Position numbers and translations under genes: made by a program. The notes under the pieces were generated by a model. That model saw nothing but the letters and a program-made list of their open reading frames with translations. It searched no databases and was not told the origin of the DNA. DNA of 58,680 nt from a bacterium (GTDB lineage Bacteria > 4484-113 > JAGGVC01). Each line of letters opens with the position of its first letter. Positions within the stretch are counted from its first letter, which is position 1. The stretch lies in contig JAGGVC010000034.1 in assembly GCA_021158185.1 (NCBI GenBank), forward strand, positions 1-58,680, given 5' to 3'. Positions 17,513 to 26,872 of the stretch are shown here, piece after piece.

Positions 17513-17605
17513 ATGACGATCCCGCCGAACGTGAAGTTCGTGGATCGATTCAAGAAAGCACAGGATAAAGCCCGCGAGGAAAAGCTGAACCTATGGAGTG
17601 ATTAG
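17513..17605 (+). CDS. Small ORF (30 aa)
   Basis: MTIPPNVKFVDRFKKAQDKAREEKLNLWSD*, downstream of the lipoprotein. Confidence 0.25.
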   Translation: MTIPPNVKFVDRFKKAQDKAREEKLNLWSD

Positions 17606-17766
17606 TAAAACACCCGTAAATGCTCACAACTGTTCGCTTATATTATGTTCAGTATTATTCCCCTCATATGGACGCTTTAGGCCAGCCTCGTCGATTTCTG
17701 AGGGCGTCGTAGGATTCTGGCGGGCCTACCGAGATGCGTTTCGCGCAGCATGGTACAATCCACTCG

Positions 17767-19341
17767 ATGGCAGACCCGAGGCGAGCGGTAATTTATGCCC
17801 GTATCAGCCAGAGCGACGGGCGGGATGTCACGATCGACGACCAGATCCGCACAGGCCAGCAGTACGCACGCCAGCAGGACTGGTTTATCGTCGACACGAT
17901 TGCGGATGTCGATGTATCCGCCGCCACGTTCGAACGCCCTGGCTGGAACAAAATCCTCAAGCTCGCGCGCTCACGCAGGATCGATGTAATCATCGCCAAG
18001 CATCCCGACCGCGTGAGCCGCGACATAGACGGCAAAGTCACACCGAGCTACTTCCAGATGCGCGATCAGATCCTCGCCGATCTGGGGGTCACGCTTGAAT
18101 TCACATCCTACACGGCCTTCGACACCGGCACCGCCGCCGGCTGGATGGGAGATCGGATCGGGATGCTGTTTGCGCAGTTCCACATCGAGCAGAGCCGCGA
18201 AAAAGCGCACCTGATGCGCCGCCAGCGACTTGAGCGGGGCGCGTGGCCTGGCGGAATACTACCGCTCGGTACACGGCTCAACGAAAGCTCCGAGCTTGAG
18301 CGCGACCCCGAAGACTGGCATGTGATCGAGTTCGTATTCAGGCGCTGGCTCGATACCAATTCAATCGCCCAAGTCGTCCGGGACTGCGCAGAGCGCGGCT
18401 ATCGCTCGCGCCCCCGAAAGAAACCCGGCAAAACAGCGATGAGCCGAAACAGGCTCGATAAAACAGCGGTGCGTCGGATACTGACGAATCGACATTATCT
18501 CGGCGAGATGCAGGCCTACGGGCGCACCTGGCGCTGTGCCGGCGGTTCGTTGATCGACACCGACATTTTCGAGCGAGCCAATGCTTTGCTGAATGGCCGC
18601 CGCCGATCCCGTAGCCCGGAGAAGCGCGTTTACCTTTTAAGCGGTCTCGTATTCGAGGCCGCAACCGGCCTGCCGATGACCGGTTATTTCGTCGATAGCA
18701 AAAAGCGCAAACGAACGTATTACTACAAGCCGCTGAAAAGGTTGCTGAGTCCCGAACAGCAGAAACTTCTGCCGGGGCTTCAGATGAAATTGGTGCCCGC
18801 CGAGAAACTTGAGGCAGAAGTCTTGAAGGCATTCTGTGATCTGGCGGACGATCCGAAGATTGCCCGCTTCGAAGCCGAGGCGATCACCGAGATGGAGAAG
18901 GCGCTCAGGATCCTCGAGAGCGAACTTGAGCGTGAAAACGAGTACATGCAGAAATGCCTACAAACCTACCGCATGGTGCTTGAACTCAAGTCCGCAGGAC
19001 ATATACCCCCCGAGCCCGAAACATATGAACTTGAGCAGGACATTCTGCAGCGCAAAAACAACCTGGCAGAGCTCAACGAAGCCATCTCGCTCATCCAGGC
19101 GGCGCTTGGTCAGCACGACCTGCTGACGCGCACGATCAAGCAGATTTCGCAATTAGCAGGCCATATTGGGGATTCCGAGCGTCATTATCTGCGCTCATTG
19201 CTATCACTTGTGACCGGGCGAATCGCTGTCTCACCAGAGGGCTTCGAGCTAGTACTGATGGGGATTCAGCCGGAAAACGCTCTTACCAATGTAGTGAGCA
19301 TACTCGGAGAGGGTGGGATTCGAACCCACGTCACGAGGTAA
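17767..19341 (+). CDS. Large serine recombinase / phage integrase
   Basis: 'RRAVIYARISQSDGRDVTIDDQIRTGQQYARQQDWFIVD...HPDRVSRD' resolvase domain, recombinase domain 'TAVRRILTNRHYLGEM', coiled coil. Start taken as ATG 17767 (MADPRRAVIY). C-terminal GEGGIRTHVTR is encoded inside the tRNA-Ser gene. Confidence 0.85.
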   Translation: MADPRRAVIYARISQSDGRDVTIDDQIRTGQQYARQQDWFIVDTIADVDVSAATFERPGWNKILKLARSRRIDVIIAKHPDRVSRDIDGKVTPSYFQMRDQILADLGVTLEFTSYTAFDTGTAAGWMGDRIGMLFAQFHIEQSREKAHLMRRQRLERGAWPGGILPLGTRLNESSELERDPEDWHVIEFVFRRWLDTNSIAQVVRDCAERGYRSRPRKKPGKTAMSRNRLDKTAVRRILTNRHYLGEMQAYGRTWRCAGGSLIDTDIFERANALLNGRRRSRSPEKRVYLLSGLVFEAATGLPMTGYFVDSKKRKRTYYYKPLKRLLSPEQQKLLPGLQMKLVPAEKLEAEVLKAFCDLADDPKIARFEAEAITEMEKALRILESELERENEYMQKCLQTYRMVLELKSAGHIPPEPETYELEQDILQRKNNLAELNEAISLIQAALGQHDLLTRTIKQISQLAGHIGDSERHYLRSLLSLVTGRIAVSPEGFELVLMGIQPENALTNVVSILGEGGIRTHVTR

Positions 19342-19393
19342 CCCGTGAATCGGTTTTCGAGACCGACGCCTTCAACCACTCGGCCACCTCTCC
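19306..19393 (-). tRNA. tRNA-Ser(CGA)
   Basis: Reverse strand GGAGAGGTGGCCGAGTGGTTGAAGGCGTCGGTCTCGAAAACCGA...GGTTCGAATCCCACCCTCTCC: acceptor stem pairs, T-loop GGTTCGAATCC, anticodon loop CTCGAAA, long variable arm. Confidence 0.95.
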
Positions 19394-19477
19394 GCATCAA
19401 GTCTATTATATCCGCAAATAAGCCTTGATTTCCAAGAAAGACGCTTGATAGCTGCAATATGAGATATCATTATTTCC

Positions 19478-20554
19478 GTGCCGAATTATCCGCAGAATCT
19501 TGATAGCCCTTGCACTCAGCCCGTGCCCGTCCTAATGGGGCCGACCGGCAGCGGCAAAACATCAACCGCCGTCGCACTCGCCCGAAACTTCCCCGTCACC
19601 GCCGTCGTAGCTGACCTGCGTCAGGTTATGTCAGGCATGGTGATCGGCAGCGCACAGCCCACGCCAGACGAGCTCGCCGCCCTGCCCCACAAACTTTCAG
19701 GCGTGCTCGATCCTGCGACCGACATAACAGTCAACGACTGGCGCAAGCTTGCAGAAGCTGCAATCGCCGAAGTGATAACAGAAGACAGGATTCCGCTCGT
19801 CCTGGGCGGAAGCGGACTTGCAGTTCAGGCTCTGATATCAGGCGCGCGTTTCGACGCGCCGCCCGCGCCCATTCTCAGGAAAGCGCTTAACCGATGGCTT
19901 GACGAAGGCGCACTCGATTCGATTGTTGAAGCGGCTGGCGATGCGATTTCAGGTTTAATCAGGCGTGATGAATTTACGAATCCCCATCGCGTAATCCGCG
20001 CCATCGAAAGATTCGCGTACAGGAACCGCGAAACACCGCCGCCCGCATTCCTGCCGGATTTTGTGAAGGATGCCTGTGCTCGTCAGACAGATGCCTGGTG
20101 CGGTCTCCCTGAGGCGACAAGTGAGGATGACGATGAAATGGCCGCCCCTGCGTATGCGTATCGGATTTTCGCGCTCGATCCCGATCTCAAGTGGCTTGCG
20201 GAAAGAATTCACCGGCGTGCGAAGGCGATGTTTGAGGGCGGGATGCTCGACGAAGTGAAGGCGCTTCTTGAACGCGGTGTGGCGCGGGACGCGCGCGCGC
20301 TGAAGGGCCACGGCTATCCCGAAGCGATAGGTGTGCTCGATGGTGACATGAGCATAGATGAAGCGATCGAGAAAACCGCCGCCGTTACGCGTAAGTACGC
20401 GAAAAGGCAGATGACCTGGCTCAAGGGCAGGTTCGACGATGTCGAATTCATCAGGGTCGGCGAGGATCACCCGCCGGAAGATGCGGCGGACGTAATAGGA
20501 AGATGGCTGGAGGACAACTGGCCGCTGTCGTGCAATTCCACGAAGCAGGAATAA
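19478..20554 (+). CDS. miaA: tRNA dimethylallyltransferase
   Basis: 'VLMGPTGSGKTSTAVALAR...VVADLRQVMSGMVIGSAQPTPDE...PLVLGGSGLAVQALISG' MiaA motifs. Confidence 0.85.
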   Translation: MPNYPQNLDSPCTQPVPVLMGPTGSGKTSTAVALARNFPVTAVVADLRQVMSGMVIGSAQPTPDELAALPHKLSGVLDPATDITVNDWRKLAEAAIAEVITEDRIPLVLGGSGLAVQALISGARFDAPPAPILRKALNRWLDEGALDSIVEAAGDAISGLIRRDEFTNPHRVIRAIERFAYRNRETPPPAFLPDFVKDACARQTDAWCGLPEATSEDDDEMAAPAYAYRIFALDPDLKWLAERIHRRAKAMFEGGMLDEVKALLERGVARDARALKGHGYPEAIGVLDGDMSIDEAIEKTAAVTRKYAKRQMTWLKGRFDDVEFIRVGEDHPPEDAADVIGRWLEDNWPLSCNSTKQE

Positions 20555-20604
20555 GCGATTAATGCGCCACTCTCTGCAAGCTAAATGCTCAGGTCGCAGT
20601 GCGT

Positions 20605-21375
20605 CTATTCGTTCATCCGCAGCCAGATAGTTCTCGGCTCATCCGCCCGAATATCGAACCACAGGAATGCAGCATCGGGATCATCAAAATCGAGTGTGTT
20701 GCTGATGATGTGATCGCCCGGCGGGATCTGCGCAGCATCCTCTTCGTCCGGAGCAAGCTCGAATAATAGCTCGCCGTCCAAGTACTGCGGGAAATCCCTG
20801 TCGGTCTCGTTTATAACAGTGATCGTCCCCCATTCGGATTCCGGCGGGACGAACTTCTCTTCTTCGTCTACATCCCCAGTCGGCACCTCGCTGATAACAT
20901 CACCCGTATTCCTGTCTATGGTCTGCTTGATTTCCTGCTCGGCTGCGAATATCTCCTGGACGTACGCCATGCCTGCTTCAAGCGTGATCTCGCGCGTACC
21001 CAGTCCTTCGAATCCAGGCGTCGAAACATCGTAGATTCCGGGATCAAGCTCCCAGATGTACGATTCTCCTGCTGGAATCTGCTCGTCTGGATTTTCGCCA
21101 ACACGGAACGGAAGCGACAAATCCGTGCGGTTGTAGATTTCGAGCGTCGCAAGCTCCATCTGCCCCGGATTGACCCCTTCAGGCGTATCGGCAATCTCGG
21201 TGTTTGCCGCGGCGATAACAACCGGATCCTTAAATAGCCTGATAATTTTGTACGTGTACTTGACGATGGTGGCGAGCGGCTTGAGAATTCCGAGCGCCCC
21301 TCCGCAGGACGGTACCGACATAAGAACGAACGACGCAAGCGTGACGACAAGCAACGTCTTGGCAAATCTCTTCAT
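20605..21375 (-). CDS. Lipoprotein of unknown function
   Basis: Start MKRFAKTLLVVTLASFVLMSVPSCGG with lipobox. Confidence 0.6.
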   Translation of the reverse strand: MKRFAKTLLVVTLASFVLMSVPSCGGALGILKPLATIVKYTYKIIRLFKDPVVIAAANTEIADTPEGVNPGQMELATLEIYNRTDLSLPFRVGENPDEQIPAGESYIWELDPGIYDVSTPGFEGLGTREITLEAGMAYVQEIFAAEQEIKQTIDRNTGDVISEVPTGDVDEEEKFVPPESEWGTITVINETDRDFPQYLDGELLFELAPDEEDAAQIPPGDHIISNTLDFDDPDAAFLWFDIRADEPRTIWLRMNE

Positions 21376-21547
21376 GATCATCCTCCTGACCCTTACAGAA
21401 AGCCTGTTTCCCGATATCATTATACCAGATATTCTCGCAACCTGCAACTATGCACGCGAAACGAGTCCGTGGGGCATTCTATGCTCAATCGCCTTCTACG
21501 AAATACACATAACATTGTATATTTGCAGGATCAACACCGATTCGATG

Positions 21548-22921
21548 CTACTCATCCCCGTATCTTTCGGGCCAGAGTTTTTTCAGGCGTTCGGCGAGTT
21601 TTTCCTCGAAGCCGCGGCCTGTCGGCCTGTAGAACACTTCGCCGTCTATTTCCTCCGGCAGATAACGCTGGCGTGAGAAGCCAGTTTCATGCTCGTGCTG
21701 ATAATCGTAGCCCTTGCCGTAGCCCAGCTCCTTCATCAGCCTCGTTGGCGCGTTCCTGATGTGGAGCGGCACGGGGAGACTGCCCGTCTTTTCAATCAGC
21801 TTCGTTACTGCGCCTACAGCCTCGTAGATTCGGTTCGACTTCGGCGCGCACGCGAGGTACACCACAAGCTCTACGAGATGCACGTTGCATTCTGGAAGTC
21901 CGATGAACTCAACGGCGTTCTTCACGCTCGACGCGAGTATAAGTGCATACGGATCGGCAAGCCCGATGTCCTCACCGGCCATCCGCATAAGCCTGCGCGC
22001 GAGGTATTTCGGGTCTTCGCCGCCCGCGATCATCCGCATAAGCCAGTAAAGCGCGCCGTCGGGGTCGCTCCCGCGCACGGCCTTGTGAAGCGCGGAAATC
22101 TGGTCGAAGTGCTCCTCACCCGCCTTGTCGTAACGGACAGCCTTTTCCTGAAGCGCCTCCTTCAGAAGTGCCTCTGTGAGCGCAATCGCCACCTGCGAGC
22201 CGGATTCTGAAGCATCGGCTGCGTTTGATTCGCCATCCTCAGATGTGGATGCATCCCTGGCAGTGTGGCGCGACAGGAAGATTTCCACTGCAAGCTCAAG
22301 TGTGCCAAGCGCAAACCGCGCGTCGCCATCCGAGATGCGCGCGACGCGCGCGAGATCATCGTCCGTCACCTCGATATTCAGGTTGCCGAGTCCTCTTTCG
22401 TTATCAATGACGGCGCGCTTGAGGAGCACTGTAATGGCATCGGCATCGAGCGACTTGAGCACGAGAACCTTGCATCTGGAAAGAAGCGGTCCGATGACCT
22501 CGAAGCTCGGATTCTCGGTCGTCGCACCGATGAGAGTGATCGTGCCGGACTCGACGTGGGGCAGGAACGCGTCCTGCTGGAGCTTGTTGAACCGGTGGAT
22601 CTCGTCTATGAAGAGGATCGTGGCCTGGCGGAACATTTTCCTGGTTTCCTTCGCCTGCGCGATGACTGCTTTGACATCCTTCACACCGCTCGATACGGCG
22701 GACAACGTGATGAATTGCGCGCCTGTCGATTCGGCGATGACATGCGCTAGTGAGGTTTTGCCGCAGCCTGGAGGGCCCCAGATTATGAGCGAAGGGATAC
22801 GGTCACCCTCGATCAGGTTGCGCAGGAATCGCCCTGGGCCGACGAGATGATCCTGGCCAACGAACTCGTCGAGCGTCTTCGGACGCATCCTGTCCGCAAG
22901 AGGTGCATGATCGCGTTCCAC
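21548..22921 (-). CDS. rarA: Replication-associated recombination protein A (AAA ATPase)
   Basis: 'PLADRMRPKTLDEFVGQDHLVGPGRFLRNLIEGDRIPSLIIWGPPGCGKTSLA...FIDEIHRFNKLQQDAFLPHVE'. Confidence 0.93.
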   Translation of the reverse strand: MERDHAPLADRMRPKTLDEFVGQDHLVGPGRFLRNLIEGDRIPSLIIWGPPGCGKTSLAHVIAESTGAQFITLSAVSSGVKDVKAVIAQAKETRKMFRQATILFIDEIHRFNKLQQDAFLPHVESGTITLIGATTENPSFEVIGPLLSRCKVLVLKSLDADAITVLLKRAVIDNERGLGNLNIEVTDDDLARVARISDGDARFALGTLELAVEIFLSRHTARDASTSEDGESNAADASESGSQVAIALTEALLKEALQEKAVRYDKAGEEHFDQISALHKAVRGSDPDGALYWLMRMIAGGEDPKYLARRLMRMAGEDIGLADPYALILASSVKNAVEFIGLPECNVHLVELVVYLACAPKSNRIYEAVGAVTKLIEKTGSLPVPLHIRNAPTRLMKELGYGKGYDYQHEHETGFSRQRYLPEEIDGEVFYRPTGRGFEEKLAERLKKLWPERYGDE

Positions 22922-23022
22922 GTCTCCATTATAGGCGATTGTCCCGCGCCATCCTGCAATACGTGAGTGTGCGAAGTGATTCGCCGGCGAGTGATCGGTT
23001 TACAGGGAAACGTATAGCTCCG

Positions 23023-23928
23023 CTAGAACGCCTGTCTTGATTCTTGAAGAACTCCCTTTACCGTGAGCATTTCTCTGAGTTTTCTCTTGAGGTCGGCCTG
23101 CATCGCCGTCATCGGAAGCCTGAATTCCTCATTGCACAGTCCGAGCATCGCGCACGCGGTTTTCACAGGAATCGGATTCGTTGTTGTAAAAAGTGCGTCG
23201 AAAAGCGGCATAAGCTTCTCGTGAATCTCCAAAGCGTTCTCTGTTTTCCCGCCCTTTGTAAGCTCGATCATTCTCTTGATTTCATCACCGACGAGGTGGC
23301 TGGCAACGCTCACAACGCCCACCGCCCCCCGCTTCACCATTTCCATTGTAAGCGGGTCGTCGCCTGAATAAACTGCGAAACCGTCCCTGCAGTTCTTTTT
23401 GTACCAGTCGACCATTTCAGGATCGCCGCCAGCTTCCTTGATCGCGACGATGTTCTTGTGACTGGAAAGCTCGGCGACGGCTTCCGGCAAAATCCTTGCG
23501 CCCGTTCTTCCCGGTACGTTATAGAGAAGAACGGGAAGGCCGACATCTGCAATCGCCGTGAAGTGCGCTATCTGACCGTCGAAGTTGGGCTTGTTGTAGT
23601 AAGGCATCACGGCCATCACTCCGTCAACATCCAACACCATTGCATCACGCGTTGCCGCGACGCTTTGCGCCGTGTTGTTCGTCCCAGTGTTGGCCACGAT
23701 CGCTGTCCCTTGAGGTGCATTTCTTTTATAGTGGCGAAAAAGCTTCTGCTTCTCCTCTCTCGTCACGGTCGGGCCTTCGCCGGTTGTTCCGCACACGACG
23801 ATTCCATCCGTATGCCGCGGGCAGAGGTGATTGATGAGCTTGTCAACGCATCTGAAGTCGACGGAATCAGCACCCTCCGAAAAGGGCGTTACAACGGCTG
23901 TAAGTACAGATCCAAATGGCGCGTTCAT
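23023..23928 (-). CDS. dapA: 4-hydroxy-tetrahydrodipicolinate synthase
   Basis: 'GIVVCGTTGEGPTVTREEK', 'LLYNVPGRTG', 'IVAIKEAGGD'. Confidence 0.95.
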   Translation of the reverse strand: MNAPFGSVLTAVVTPFSEGADSVDFRCVDKLINHLCPRHTDGIVVCGTTGEGPTVTREEKQKLFRHYKRNAPQGTAIVANTGTNNTAQSVAATRDAMVLDVDGVMAVMPYYNKPNFDGQIAHFTAIADVGLPVLLYNVPGRTGARILPEAVAELSSHKNIVAIKEAGGDPEMVDWYKKNCRDGFAVYSGDDPLTMEMVKRGAVGVVSVASHLVGDEIKRMIELTKGGKTENALEIHEKLMPLFDALFTTTNPIPVKTACAMLGLCNEEFRLPMTAMQADLKRKLREMLTVKGVLQESRQAF

Positions 23929-23951
23929 CTTTTTTCCTCCTGAAATCGTCT

Positions 23952-24981
23952 CTAATCGCCAGCATCCTTGCCTGATGCAAGCTCGTTTATTCTTGCCGCG
24001 ATGCGAAGCGCGTTTAATGCTGCACCGATACGTAGATTGTTCGCGCAGCAGAAAAACGAATACTCGCGTCCTTCCACGTCGACCGGCCTGAGCCTGCCGA
24101 CTTGCACGAGATCGTAATCCGGGCGGCTCGCGGACACCGGCGTGGGATAAACTTCGGGGTCGTTCGGCAGATAATCTATGGCATAACCAGCTTTCAATGC
24201 ATCCTCAACAGCATTAAGCTTTGTCGGTTCACGTAGTTTAGCGAACACCGAAATGCTGTGTCCGACAAAAGCATCTATGCGCGCCGCCGTGACGCAAACA
24301 TCCAGATTTTGCAGGCCGAGGATTTTCGGAAGCTCAAGCATGATCTTGCGCTCCTCGCCCGCAAAGCCGTTGTTATCGAGCGAGCCGATCTGCGGAAGAA
24401 TGTTGTGCGCCGAACCAGATGCACGAAGCTCGCTCGTATCGTACGTTGGATAAAAAATGTCCAGCTCTTCCTTGAGGCTGGATATCGCGTCCCGCCCAGC
24501 ACCGCTTATCGCCTGGTACGTGCTCGCAATAATCCGTTTGATCCCGAATGCATCGAATAGCGGTTTTACTGCCAGCGCGAGCTGAATCGTCGTGCAGTTG
24601 GGATTTGCCGCGAGCCTGTCCGATTGCTTGATTTCATCGTCGTTCACACCGCAAACAACGAGCGGCACGTCTTCGGAAAGTCTGAAAGCGTTCGACTTGT
24701 CCACGATTCGGATTTGTGGATATTCGGAAAGGAGCTTTGGAATCCACTTCGCGCTAAGGTCGTCTCCCACAGAAAAGCTCGCAATATCAACGCCCTCGAA
24801 GCTCTCAAGGGCAAGCGGTTTGCACGGCCAATTTCGCCCGAAACATTCGATCTCCCTTCCTACCGACTCGTCGCTGGCAATGGGCACAATGGCATCGCAG
24901 CCTGGAAGATAATCTGCTTCGAGCATGTCAATCAGCTCCGCTCCGACAAGGCCTGTTGCGCCAACGATTGCAAGCTTCATA
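23952..24981 (-). CDS. asd: Aspartate-semialdehyde dehydrogenase
   Basis: Start MKLAIVGATGLVGAELI; 'AANPNCTTIQLALAVKPL' catalytic Cys. Confidence 0.93.
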
Positions 24982-25797
24982 TCAGTTTCCTTCCGCGAAC
25001 CTGAGCACCTGGTCAAGGCCGATGATAAGACCCGGATATGCAGCCGCGGCAAATTTAATCGCAAGGATCACGCCCGGCATGAAACACTCCCTGCTGATCG
25101 AACGATGCGTAATCTCCAAGGTTTCGCCCTGACCACCGAATATAACATTCTGCTCCGCGAGGATGCCGGGAAGACGGACGCTATGCACGTGAACTTCGTC
25201 GAGCGTTCCCCCGCGGACATGCGCCAGCGATTCGCGCTCCGTTTCAGCTTCTGCCAGTCTTGGATTAGCTGCAACCATCTCACTCACCGTAAAAATCGCT
25301 GTACCGCTCGGTGCATCCTTCTTCCCCGAATGATGCCGTTCAATTACCTCTACTGTACCGAAGAAAGGTGCTGTTCGCCGAGCAATGTCTATCATTAGGT
25401 TTGCGCCGATGGAGAAGTTTGGAACAATCAGGCAGCAGACACCTGCTTCCTCCGCAAGCTTCTCAAAGACATCGATCGAATCATTCGGAATGCCGGTTGC
25501 ACCGATAACGACGGGAATCTTCGCCTTGAGAACAAATGGAATATTCTCGACGACCGCTGCTCCCACGCTAACATCGACAACAACATCGGGAGCTTCGGCA
25601 AGAAAGCGCTCGATGTCGTCGGTGATGGCTATGCCGAGTTCACCTGCTCCCGCAAGCGTTCCCCAGTCCTTGCCTGCATTGGCAGTATCGAGGGCTGCAT
25701 GCGGCTGAAGTTCGTTGGCTGCAACAAGTGCACGACAGATTTCAAGCCCCATCCTGCCTGCAGCTCCAATCACGCCAACGGTAATGGAATCATTCAT
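24982..25797 (-). CDS. dapB: 4-hydroxy-tetrahydrodipicolinate reductase
   Basis: 'VGVIGAAGRMG', 'EVIERHHSGKKDAPSGTA'. Confidence 0.95.
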   Translation of the reverse strand: MNDSITVGVIGAAGRMGLEICRALVAANELQPHAALDTANAGKDWGTLAGAGELGIAITDDIERFLAEAPDVVVDVSVGAAVVENIPFVLKAKIPVVIGATGIPNDSIDVFEKLAEEAGVCCLIVPNFSIGANLMIDIARRTAPFFGTVEVIERHHSGKKDAPSGTAIFTVSEMVAANPRLAEAETERESLAHVRGGTLDEVHVHSVRLPGILAEQNVIFGGQGETLEITHRSISRECFMPGVILAIKFAAAAYPGLIIGLDQVLRFAEGN

Positions 25798-25959
25798 AAG
25801 TTCACCTGATATTAGCTTGAATACAAGCTACCAATTATTCGGAATTCACGCCATTTGCACCCAACAATCATCTTACACCGCCAGCACCGGGTCTCGATTA
25901 TTGTATCAAACGGCCTACTACGGATCTCAGAAACCGTCCGGTGTATCAGTCAAGGTACA

Positions 25960-26688
25960 TTATTCTGCATCGTCAGGTTGCGAATCGTCATCGGAACTGG
26001 GAAAATCATCAAGAAACTGTGCATCGGGTACTTCGCCCTTTCTAGCCCTCATTTCCTCGGGCAGAAGGCGCTGAATATCAAGCATGATTTCGGCAGTTAT
26101 TTCATCCAGCCTTGAACGGGGAATCGCTTCGCCATTAGAATCTCCTTTTTCAAAAACTCTCGGCTTTCCATACGTTACCGTAACTCTTCCAGGGCGCGGC
26201 ACCTTCATTCCTCTATGAAACGCCTTATGTGTTCCTGTAATTCCAACCGGAACAACTGGACAGCCGGTTTTGAGCGCAAGCACCGAAATTCCGCTTCGTC
26301 CGCGCATTACGCGACCGGTTGCCGATCTCGTGCCTTCCGGAAATATAATTACCGTGCCGCCCTCTTCCAGACACTTCTGCGCTACAATGAGAGCCTTTCG
26401 CCCGCCGCCGCCTCTTTCAACTCCGATCTGTCCGACCAAGCGCAAAAACCAGCCTGGGATGGGCATCCTGAAAAGCTCTGCTTTTGCGATGAATGAAACG
26501 GGCTGCGGTACTCCGATACCTACAATCGGTGGATCGAGGTGGCTCGCATGGTTTGAAGCGAGGATCAGCGGACCTTCCCGCGGGATATTTTCGACGCCGA
26601 AATACCTTACTCGCCAAAATAGCTTCGCTCCAAGCCAAATGCATCCGCATGCCAGTCTGTAAACGAAAAGTCCAAACGGAGTAAGCAC
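25960..26688 (-). CDS. plsC: 1-acyl-sn-glycerol-3-phosphate acyltransferase
   Basis: 'LASNHASHLDPPIVG' (HX4D) and 'IIFPEGTRS'. Confidence 0.92.
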   Translation of the reverse strand: MLTPFGLFVYRLACGCIWLGAKLFWRVRYFGVENIPREGPLILASNHASHLDPPIVGIGVPQPVSFIAKAELFRMPIPGWFLRLVGQIGVERGGGGRKALIVAQKCLEEGGTVIIFPEGTRSATGRVMRGRSGISVLALKTGCPVVPVGITGTHKAFHRGMKVPRPGRVTVTYGKPRVFEKGDSNGEAIPRSRLDEITAEIMLDIQRLLPEEMRARKGEVPDAQFLDDFPSSDDDSQPDDAE

Positions 26689-26806
26689 AACTGAATTATA
26701 TTACTGCTTTCTCTTATCGGCAAGGAATACGGATTGTGTCGGGCGATGCATCATCGGCCGCTCGAGCGATTTCGGTAAAGGGGCAGGTGATCCGAGTTCA
26801 TTCGAG

Positions 26807-26832
26807 AAAAAAGGGGAGCCTTTCGGCTCCCC
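26807..26832 (-). terminator. Rho-independent terminator
   Basis: Reverse strand GGGGAGCC-GAAA-GGCTCCCC followed by TTTTTT; 8-bp perfect stem. Confidence 0.85.
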
Positions 26833-26872
26833 AATTCATTCTGCACGGCATGTCAGCCGGGGGGGCACTCGG

